A stretch of 64,000 bases of DNA from contig CM024187.1 in NCBI GenBank assembly GCA_013433145.1, forward strand, positions 4,666,826 to 4,730,825. Reading direction: 5' to 3'. Numbering within the stretch: the stretch's first letter is position 1; every line of letters begins with the position of its first letter. This DNA is from Ascaris suum (taxonomy: Eukaryota > Nematoda > Chromadorea > Rhabditida > Ascarididae). Below, in pieces: positions 54,425-64,000 of this stretch. A model generated the notes under the pieces. It worked only from the letters and a program-made list of their open reading frames with translations, did no database searches and was not told where the DNA came from. Made by a program: the position numbers and the translations under genes.

Positions 54425-57400
54425 AGTGAGTTATGATGAAGCTGTCGTTTTTTTTGTTTGTCGTCGGACTTGCATTCAATTACTGAAGTGCACAAAGGAC
54501 AATGAGCCTAACGAAGCAAGCAATCTCCATCTGAAGTAGCAAGGAATGACTGAATGACTACCGTGACCGAGAGAAATCAGAACACAACAATTATCATTGC
54601 AACTGAATCTATCCACAAGAATATGAAATTTTTATTTGAGTGCACTTAGCTGTACAATAGACAAACAAAACTTTTAAGCATCCTGTTGCATAATAAAGAG
54701 ATCACAATATATTAATCTACATATAGTATATCGTAGATATGCGTCATTAATCGCATGCGTCATTAATCGCATATCGTCAAGTGTAGTGACGAGCGAGTGG
54801 ACTGAAAATATAATCACCGTTACGTTGATGCGCATTGCCGCTTCTGCAAGGTGGCAAATCTCCTGAAATGTTGCGTTAGAATACGATTGTTAACGCCTAT
54901 GTTTATTTTGTTTAAAATCTTGGCAAGATGATAGTGCAGTCTTAGTTGGTTCTATACTTGAAGCTAATTTCACTACTGTTCTCTGGCTAAACTTTATAAT
55001 GATACTTCATGCTGCGAACATTTCTTGTTAAATTTCCCAAGCGAACAACACGAATTGAAGATTGTAAACGGTGATTTTTGTACTTTTGTTCTATTTAATT
55101 CTGAGAAGCTAAACAGTTCTCTCACCAAAATTTATTAATTAGCAGCACATATCACTCTGATTATCAAAATATCAAGAAGTTTCTTTTTTTTCACTTCACG
55201 ACAGTAACCGAAATATTTATTTGAGATCGCTTAGTATATATTCTTCAAAATTCGCATCACCAATATGTCGACAGATATCAAATATCTCAGTCAATCGCCA
55301 CCTTCCGAACCTATTTCATCTATGACAAAAATTTCAAGAAAATGCAACGAATAAATACCACGGTTACTTTTCAAATGGAACTAGTCGGTACTAGTCGTTA
55401 TAGCAGTTGTCAACAAAAATATTGCACGCAAACACAAAGATTTCAGTCCATATTTATGCTTCTAGATGACATATTACGTCTACGGATGCAGCAACATAAA
55501 CGTATTTCATTGTTTCGCAAAGAAGTTGACTACGAAAAACAATTATTGTAACAGTTATTAAGTAAAAATTTGTGCCACTCGTTCCATTTTTATGCATAGC
55601 TTCGCGCAGTATAATATCATATTACAGAGTATTTTTGCTGCTATACTTTAAATGAGTTCAGTGATAAAGTTGGAAGGAAAAAAGTAGCGCTATTATAGAC
55701 GATAGAAGAGCTGGAAATTTGAAGGCTAATCATTTTGCTGTTGCAACATAGGCCATTCATCTATCATCGCTCAGAAGTGAAAAAACTATGAAGCCGAATC
55801 TGTTTTAGAAATCACCTTAGTGGGGGATCGCTTTCTAGGATTTATTCGCTTTTAATTTCTCATAGATTCTTGTATCCGTTCTAAGAGCTTCTTTCACATA
55901 AAAAGGTTTTAAAAGCTTCAACATCATGTTTACTGGAAATCGCCATATTCTGTTTGAGTAGATGACAAAACTCATCAAACGGATTTTAGAAACCCATACA
56001 TTATTTGAAGCAAAAAAATAGTCGTTTAAATTTATCTGCGTTTCTAAAATCTGTTTAAACTGTCGTTCCTATCGCCTTTGAGAGAACAGATTAACTTAAA
56101 ACCCCTGTTCGAACACTCTATGACTATTTCTCAGGGAAACTCTAAACAAGAGTGATCAATTTGTTGTCAGGCTTTGCAAATTATATGCGTTACAAAAAAG
56201 CAGAACAAAGGGACAGGAGTGCAGGAATCTGAATAGGTAAAGCACTTAAATAGAGTATGACAGTCCCCCAGCAAAGCTTTTAAGTGATGTTGAAGCTTTT
56301 AAAACTTTTTATTAGAAGAAGCTATTAGAACGGATTTAAGAATTTATGAGAAAGACATTAAAAATGAATAAATTATAGAAAACGAGGACTCATTACGGTG
56401 ACTTCCAAAAAGAATTCGGCTTCATAGTTTATTCGCTTCCTCGTCAATGACAGAGAATGGCATATGTTGCGAAAAACGGGTATTATAGCATTAGTTTTGA
56501 AACCGTCCTCAGCGCTGAGACGAATTCCTCTACTGCGTATAATATCGCCGCTTCGGCTCTACCAGGTCTGGACAGAATGGTAATGAGAATCTGACCAGAA
56601 GAGTTTTAAGTAGCCTCAGTTATTTCTTTTAAGATTGATTGTAACTTTAGCAATAATTTCCGGTATTTTGTCATTTTCACTCTCTGAAGCCAAAAGTGTT
56701 CGGTGAAATATGCAGGTAAAAATAGAATGAATGTGATAGAAAATATGATTGAAATTTATCGTCATAAAATTCAGAATAATCTCATACATATGCGTTACAC
56801 AATCATATCGACAAACATAAATATGTTTTCTGCATGTGCAAATCATCCTATGAAATCATGCACCTTTTAAATCACGTTTAAAACATCTTTGCTCAATTCA
56901 GTCGTAATGGGCCGAAAAATTCAGTTGGCCGAAAAAAAAGCGAAGTAAGCCACTCGATTCATAACACACCACTCGAAAGGAAATTAAATTTTGCATGCAA
57001 AGTGCTCGCTGTGTGCCTTTATATGTTTCTCCACAAAAATTTTATAATAGAGCGTTTATTATTTCTATGAGAAAGGAAAATAAAATGGAAAGAATTACAT
57101 TTGAATCGGCATTCAGTAGGCTCGTCGCAAATTTTTTGGCTAATGTTTTCTCACATTGTAGACACGAATGCTGAAAACAACGAAGGACATAATATATTTT
57201 TCAATAATTTTGTGTTCGGACAATCGAAAAAAATTTTCCACTTTATTGCGCATAATTTTTGCATCGTTTCGCACAACTATATTTTCCAAAAAACTCTCTT
57301 TTATTCAGTTCAACAGTTGAAAACTTCTGACGATTGCAATCTCGAAAAGCACAACCCTCTCTTCACAATCATTTAGCTCGTTCAGCTGCGCAAATATCGG

Positions 57401-57581
57401 TCCATTTATTGTCATTCTTGGTCGCATTGTTATCCAAACAGTTCAGCAAGCATCCATCATAGGATTTCATTGCAAAATTTGCAAAAAGGTTTCCCGACGC
57501 ATCGTAATTCTCGAGTTTTTCCATGAGGAAGGAATTCCCAATCAGTGCAAAAATGACAAGCACGAATTCGTTGCAGTCATA
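54425..57581. other. Gene-poor AT-rich region
   Basis: No supported gene across about 3.1 kb. A 69-codon + frame at 55342-55551 starts with ATG but has no recognisable motif or splice support. A 16-bp tandem duplication lies at 54739-54770. Confidence 0.5.
54739..54770. repeat. Two tandem copies of a 16-bp unit
   Basis: The unit atgcgtcattaatcgc occurs twice in direct succession and is flanked by partially palindromic atat/cgta sequence. Confidence 0.9.
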
Positions 57582-57827
57582 ATGATAATAAGTTTGTTTT
57601 CACTATATTTGCTAGTGAATTGCAATTTTTGCATCATGGATTTTCGATTCCGACAGCTTCAACATCATAAAGATCAGAAAGTTGAGGCCGAGCTTTACAC
57701 CAAGTTAAGGCTAAACAAGTGCCTCAAAATTTCAAAGAACTCACTCGTATCACCCATTTGTGGTAATGATTGCATGAAGAAATGCTTCAATTGCTACTAC
57801 GAAACTCTGCATATCAGAAAATGTTGA
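57582..57827 (+). CDS. Possible small secreted cysteine-rich protein
   Basis: An 81-codon ORF from a true ATG. An attcgttgcag acceptor-like sequence ends 6 bases upstream, suitable for cis- or spliced-leader trans-splicing. Residues 1-17 are hydrophobic and signal-like (MIISLFSLYLLVNCNFC). The last 35 residues carry six Cys spaced C-x12-C-x3-C-x3-C-x2-C-x9-C, including CGNDCMKKCFNC. The C-x3-C-x2-C end recalls ShK-type domains, but the rest of that pattern is not matched, so no family is assigned. No upstream exon was found. It could be a chance ORF, but the signal peptide and Cys cluster in one frame make it worth checking. Confidence 0.4.
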   Translation: MIISLFSLYLLVNCNFCIMDFRFRQLQHHKDQKVEAELYTKLRLNKCLKISKNSLVSPICGNDCMKKCFNCYYETLHIRKC

Positions 57828-58999
57828 AATCCTTTAGAAAACTGTTTGATCAATTCTACGTGCCGTAGAGGAAAACAGCCGATGACAATAGTGCAGCAGC
57901 TTGTTGATGAAAAAAAGGACACATTGATGTCAGTGTTGCATTGATTCATCAGTTTTCTTCTCGAAAGCAGCTTTTTCAATGGGGAATCAGTGGAAACATG
58001 TGGCTTACAAAGATGCCTTAGATTAAAAAAAATTTGTTTCTTGTCGATCATTGAAACTAGAGAAGAGGTAGCAAAATTAATCTATGATGAGCAAGCACAC
58101 AGTGGAATCGAGATTCTGCGATATTTGAGCAAACAAACGGTAGGAACGGTGAACAAAACAGACAATGCGTTCGACACACTGCTGTGAAGCTGCAAATTTA
58201 ACCGATATATCTCATGCACGTTAAATATGCTTGACACTATAGCTAGCTGTTACCTTATAACGGGAATTTCCACGAGCTGTAACCGCCTACTCACCAACTC
58301 TATTCCTTGGCACCTTCTATCACTCTTCCTCCTTCCCCCTCCTCTTCATCTTTAGTTAGATCGCCAAGGTGATTTTTTCCCATTATTTCAACCAGTTTCT
58401 TTTGTTGCAAAAAAAATTTTAAAAAACAACAAATAATGGTCTGTCATGTGATACAACTGTATTTATCGTAGTTCCGTTGAAATTGCGTCAATTTTTCCAT
58501 GCAGTGCTTCCAGCAGGCTACAACGTGCTAACCCTTTCGTTTCAATATAGTGAACGGCATGCTCGTCGGAGGGTTTAAAGAAGTTTCTATTAAATCATCG
58601 CCTTCTTGAAGCTTTTTTTTAGCACATACCGCTGCTTACGTGCATAAAGAATGCCGAGCAAATTGAACAGTAACATGGTTAGCTAACACTAAACGAAATC
58701 AAACCCTGCAAGGTCGTTAGCCTAGTAGGAATATCAGGAAAAAAACGGTTTTCCCCCTCATGTAGACCCTAGAAACACGTATCGAAAATGCGTCGTGCAT
58801 GAGTTGTTAACTCAGCTCCATGCTCACAGATTGCCTCAAAAGTGATTGATTCGGTCTTCACCCAGTTCGCCATAATTCAGCAACCGGAGTTACCCCCGTC
58901 GAAAGATAAAATAAGGTCCCGAAGGTAAAATATAAATTTTCGCAACAGAAGCATTCGAAAATTATATTTAAATAAATTTAGTTGATTCCTCCGCAACAA
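57828..58999. other. Region with broken open frames, no supported gene
   Basis: Frames at 57840-58190 on the + strand read in broken pieces (QQLVDEKKDTLMSV; ETREEVAKLIYDEQAHSG) separated by stops. This could be a decayed gene or exons whose borders I could not place. Nothing is recognised further on. Confidence 0.3.
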
Positions 59000-59038
59000 A
59001 TAAATATATAAATATAAATATAAATACAGATATAAATG

Positions 59039-59244
<206 letters not shown>

Positions 59245-59246
<2 letters not shown>

Positions 59247-61654
59247 GTAATGGAAGATGTGAAAATTTCGGAGAAAAGTTCAGCTTTCGTTGGTTCAGCA
59301 TCGGGCTGTGCCTTGCAAGCGTATAGTTGTGCTTCATATGAATAAAGGGACAAATTGAGTTGTTGAATGAATATTGGAAACTGCATTTCGTGCTATACAA
59401 GTGTACTGAGAGTATTCAAGCATCAAGTTGTAGCATCGAAAATATTCCTATTAACTTCGTCTATTTGTTCGAGGCATTCCTTAAGACATGCGGTCGCCTC
59501 AATTGTTTTCATTGCTTGATTTACTGGTTAGTTAAGGCGAGCGAATATCGATGAGCGCATAGAAGCGCGCTACTATTGAATAATTAACACGTTTGTGAGA
59601 ACATGCGAAATAAACGAAACAAAACAAAAGAAGAAGAAATAAACACAACGGAAAAGCATTTTATTAGCATATCGATACAGCGTTCAAATCGAAGCCGAGC
59701 AACGTATATTGCCAACAAAAAATATCGTAACGCAAAACAACATTCACAACATTGTGCTAAGAGAATGCCATATTGCTTACCGACAACAATTCGAAATAGC
59801 ACGATAGCGCTCATTTCATATTGAGCTTCAATGCAGATAAGTGAAAATCAATCGTTTTATAGATCGATCAATAGGCGCATTTGTTAGCTTGTAAAATGCT
59901 GCCTATGCCATTTCAGTGATGTGTTTTCTCATGTGAAAAATAGAGAGGCCTTTTTTTTAAAAGATAGCCATCTCATTTTAATCAACATAAATGTTTGATC
60001 GTCACTATTTTTCCAATTCCGTTATGAGTTAGATAGCAAGCAAATTTGAGAAAATGAACAAGAACAAGAAGGAAAGAATACAGAGAAGAAAAATGATGAA
60101 GAAAGTTTTCATGCGAAATGAATGAAAGTTAGTTGCATTAACAACGCATTCCGATGAACTAATGACACCATTAGAAACGCCAATCGAAAAAGGTTAGTTA
60201 ACATTCGGCATCTTCGAGCGGCTACGTATGCTTTCTCGCTTTCAAAGGTGATAGCATGAACATATGTTTTAAATATAGAGTGGCGTTTTCCTCGAGGAAA
60301 AACCTTCAAGTCGAGTGTTCAGTGGAAAAATCAAAGAGGAATGAATGTTCGCCAAAGTTAAACGACAGCAGCGTAACGAACACATCAAGTTAGAAGTTTC
60401 AAATAATATCGGCAAGAAGTAATGTTTTTGAGTCAAAATTATCCTCTGCCACCGATGTTTATGCCATAAGAAGTTCATCGAATGTCGCGAAGCTAGATCA
60501 TTTTCGCAGTTTTTAAAGCGGAAGCTTTTGGCACAGTAACGAGCATTCTGTAGAAGTTTTTCGCCAAAAGGATTAATGTATGGATCGATTGGAATGCCAT
60601 AAAGCATAGGAAGGCATTCTGATCGTTGTGTTATTCTTGTTAAGAAGGATAAGTGCACGACATGCTAAATATTTGGTTTTTTTCGTACTAGTGGGAAATT
60701 CTGCACACAAGGAGGGGGAGACTAAGGACGGGCAGGAAGAGGCGGAGAGGAAGGGGAAGATGTCGGTGAGGGTCGGTAGAGATGCGCATGCAGAACAACG
60801 GAATTTTTCATCACTTAAAGAACAAGTTTTGAGTTAACATGAAAATTACCTCATATTGGGGGGATTTTAAATTGGCTACTTATATTTTATAAAGGGAGTA
60901 TTATTTTGGATAGACAATAAGTTTGTGATGGAACAGGATAGGAATAAAATAGTTCCTTGATCGGGCAAATAGAAACAATTACAAAATCTGAATGAAAAAC
61001 TAGAGTGACATTAAGACAGAAAAACTCGACTGTTGTAGAGGACGCCGTTCACAAAAGGAGCTAATTTGGATAAACCGGAAGACGTTGTATCACGCTGCTA
61101 TGCTCAAATGCTGTGATATTAAAATGCCGCTAAACAAGGCTATTTGATGGTGATAAGAAGAATGGAATTTTATGGTCACGTATTTGAAGAAACAGCAATC
61201 ATCAGTTTCGAATGCAATACCAATTTAAAGAAGCTAGCATATCGATTTCTTTTTAAAGTTCACTTTTGCAGTTGGTGAATTCGTAATGCTAACAACCAGT
61301 GTTAAACTTGCGGAAGCAATATATCACAATTAGAAATTTCCACGCATCAGTTAACATTTGCTATGAGCTGGGATGACTCTCTCACTTTGAAGCAGCGTAG
61401 AAACATTAGATGGCTAGTGTGCAACTGACAATAGTACATAGGTGACGACAACAGATGAGTTCATTTCCAACGTTGCTCGTAATAAGTTCCTAGTGTTGAG
61501 CGTGGCTCACTTGGTCAAGTGACGGAGTGAATCGATTTCAAAATCTGAAAGGAGCTCACTGAATATCGATACTTTTCATTCAGTAATGACTCGATTGTAA
61601 TTTGTTGATTCGATTAAAAAACACATTTTACTAGAGATGTTAACTTTTAACACC
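59245..61654. other. Gene-poor region
   Basis: No supported gene. The minus frame 60658-60269 is open for 129 codons (containing GIPIDPYINPFGEKLLQNAR) but has no ATG at its start and no convincing splice sites, so it is only a weak exon lead. A purine-rich stretch lies at 60700-60780. Confidence 0.4.
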
Positions 61655-61726
61655 ATTTACCCTACGATGATAGAATGGATGCTTCATCATGCTTCATCAT
61701 TTACCTTTTATCATCGTAGGGTAAAT
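61655..61726. repeat. Perfect 18-bp inverted repeat enclosing a 10-bp tandem duplication
   Basis: Arm 61655-61672 (atttaccctacgatgata) is the exact reverse complement of arm 61709-61726. The 36-base interior holds gcttcatcat twice in tandem (61681-61700). It resembles a small inverted-repeat element, but no target-site duplication is obvious. Confidence 0.92.
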
Positions 61727-64000
61727 TTTTTCGTAATTTCACAAAAACTGAAAGCCAGTTTGATTCAATTCATTGTAATGCATTAAGCGCACAAGAAGTC
61801 TTTGTTGTGGCCGAAATTTTTTGAGTTCCATATTTTAAAAACGTTTTCAATCCTTTATTCTCTTGCTGTGTTGTGCAAACACAACATAACGTGTGAATTC
61901 GACGCTAAATTTGCATAAATTTTTAACACTCATTTATTTACATGAAGTGGAAAAAATTATTCGTGAAATGTTGAGCATTGCTTAGTTTTGATAACACAGT
62001 TATACAAATAGTCGAATGCGAAACTTTAGCAACAATTCAATTTCTTCTTCAGCAGTCACTAAACCTTGCACATAATGAACCCAGGAGCTTTTGATACTAG
62101 GAGGACTCAATACCATTGTTCCCTCACTTGATATTTACATTGTAGTCGCAATCGCTTTACCGTTAGGTAGCTGGACTAAATCTGGGAATTTCTGAAGGCA
62201 CACGCTGAACAGGCAAAGTGAACAGTGGTATGTTCAGCTAGTAGAATTCAAATAGGCAATTTATTTAATTCGATCGGCCAAGCCGGTTCTAGCAGTTTAT
62301 TTTTTAACCACTCAGTTTGATCAGTAACCAGACTATTTGAAATTAAAATATTATTCATCCTTTAGCAAATCAGTGAAACAAAGAATGAATTGTTAAAGCG
62401 GCTCGATCGGCCGAATTCTATTGTATGCGTGCAAACGCATTAGCACCGGTAATATTGTGCATAATGGGAAGACCGTGCATGAGAATTGCTACGTTGATAA
62501 TCGATACGAGCTGCCGTGGCATTACAGCTGAATCGTGCATAACCTAGTCGCGTACACCTGAACTACAAATATTTGCGCCATGTATAACTCAGCGGCATGC
62601 ATAACGCATCAAAACGTAGCCCACTTATGCTACTGGTTACCTATGTGTAAGTGTATATGGAATCATTGACGCGACCGTCTTTATGGTGGATAGTGCTCCT
62701 TGGGCATTTTCATGCTGCACGAAGAATATAGTTACTTTTGCAACTAGAAACTTCCGTCAAGATAGCTTAGTGCCAAATCAGCTGAAATGTTGTAAATTCA
62801 AATACAAATGGCTGCACCGTAAGCATTTAGTACCGCGCCAGCGTGATGTAACAATTTCATGAGGAGACAATCCTGCCTCGAGTAGCCTAATACCGAATAA
62901 GCATCGAACAGGCAATAATATGATATTCTAAGCCGTGACGATTGCGTTGCGAATGTTTTAATGCCGCATTCATAAAACAGCGACTGGCTACAATTGCAGA
63001 TAAGGAATTGCGGAGTGGAAAAAGAAGCGTTCTTTGAGCGTGCATAAGATAACTCGTATTGCTTGGAGCCATACATTAGTGAGAAGCTGAAGAACCAGCA
63101 GCCGCAACCACAATGCACTGCCACTGCGCATTTGAGTTTTTTTTCAGCTGGACACTTGCGCCGTGAGGTATTTATGTATAGAATCATCCAATTATGGTGC
63201 GAATGTCTGGCACTAACCATACCAGTAAAATTACTCGCGTAAATGTGCAGACTCTTGCGCGTCAAATGTTCCTGGTCTGAATGCCACGTTGTTCATTTCG
63301 AGAGGTTGGCAAGCAGAAGTAAAACACTGTCATCCTGAGAACCGCTGACTCATAAACCCTGCCTACATCTCATCAGCGCACCTGCCCACGCCGAAATTGC
63401 TTGACTCAAGGCGTTAACGACCTGCCCATAAATTCATAATCCTGTAGTAAGTGACGTACGCAGCTGAGCAACTTGTGGTCGAAAGGTTTGCGGCTCAAAT
63501 AGCGCCATAGCTCAACTATAGTGCTACGGCGTAGAGTGACGATGTGTATAAGGTTAGGTGAAGTCTGCAATTAATTGAACAACGCAGATGGTAGCGGACG
63601 AGATGTGCGCAAACGTAGATGCTTAATTAGTCACTCACTGTGACTTTAAAAAAATGTGGTGGAAGTGTCATTCAGAATACATGCATGGATAGGAAACGTG
63701 CAGCGAATACCCAGAAGCAATGCAAAGTTAATATGAACGGTCTCAATAAAGTAGATTTGCAAGAATATGTCCCGAGAATGTGTTAAATTAATAATTCCAT
63801 AGGGTATAAGCCTCAACACACTCAACTTTCAAATAGGCAGCATCGCAGGAAAGACTCCAGACATAACCTACTGTGCATCTATCGAGCACTATTTTATGTA
63901 TTTGCGGCTGAAACGAATTGAGAAGAAATCCGCTGAAAACCACTTCGAAAATTTTCACTAATTCAGAGGACGTAGAGAAAAGAAACAGGCAGAGACAAAT
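61727..64000. other. Gene-poor region at the end of the window
   Basis: No supported gene. A 155-codon minus frame (63265-62798) has no ATG start, no family motif and no splice support. From about 62440 on the DNA is somewhat less AT-rich, which may indicate old repeat sequence. Confidence 0.4.

Noticed and set aside
57369..57563. Minus-strand 64-codon frame that looks signal-peptide-like and divergent from the 57582 ORF
   Set aside because: Its first codon is GTG, not ATG, there is no acceptor, and it would leave only 18 bases between two divergent genes.
62798..63265. 155-codon minus-strand frame
   Set aside because: It begins at TTG, lacks any family motif and has no supporting splice sites.

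Overview
The window looks like nuclear DNA of a parasitic-type nematode, most likely a clade V (strongylid) worm. The species is inference. The grounds are a patched-related (PTR) gene and a hedgehog-related ground-like gene, both nematode-expanded families, AT-rich introns with TTTCAG/TTGCAG acceptors, remnants of a CR1-like LINE, long (TA)n arrays and G/C homopolymer runs. No bacterial or organellar features, CRISPR array, tRNA or rRNA were seen.

Four genes are well supported; exons were joined by hand at GT/AG sites with reading-phase checks. (1) A patched-related 12-TM protein, + strand, about 5.4-19.7 kb, 17 exons found and one small internal exon missing. (2) A secreted ground-like-domain protein, + strand, 22.3-26.05 kb, 6 exons, 269 aa. 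(3) A GT10 alpha-1,3-fucosyltransferase, - strand, 33.4-27.3 kb, 9 exons, about 472 aa, converging on gene 2. (4) A PQBP1 orthologue (WW-domain splicing factor), - strand, 50.2-45.6 kb, 8 exons, 315 aa.

Layout: 1-5.4 kb is mostly non-coding with scattered exon-like pieces on the - strand. 5.4-26.9 kb holds the PTR/ground-like pair in one orientation. 27.3-33.4 kb is the fucosyltransferase. 33.4-45.6 kb is mostly intergenic, with a 27-G run, a (TA)n array, an unresolved - strand gene near 37.7-39.2 kb and a dead LINE at 43-43.8 kb. 45.6-50.2 kb is PQBP1. 50.2-64 kb is gene-poor, with a few weak ORFs, one possible small cysteine-rich secreted protein at 57.6 kb, a second (TA)n array and a perfect inverted repeat at 61.7 kb.

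Functionally, the PTR and ground-like genes belong to the hedgehog-related system that in C. elegans is tied to cuticle, moulting and membrane traffic. Their adjacency here may be chance or meaningful. The fucosyltransferase (Golgi glycan synthesis) and PQBP1 (nuclear pre-mRNA splicing) are separate functions. Frames were read by eye; no alignment, expression data or database search was available.
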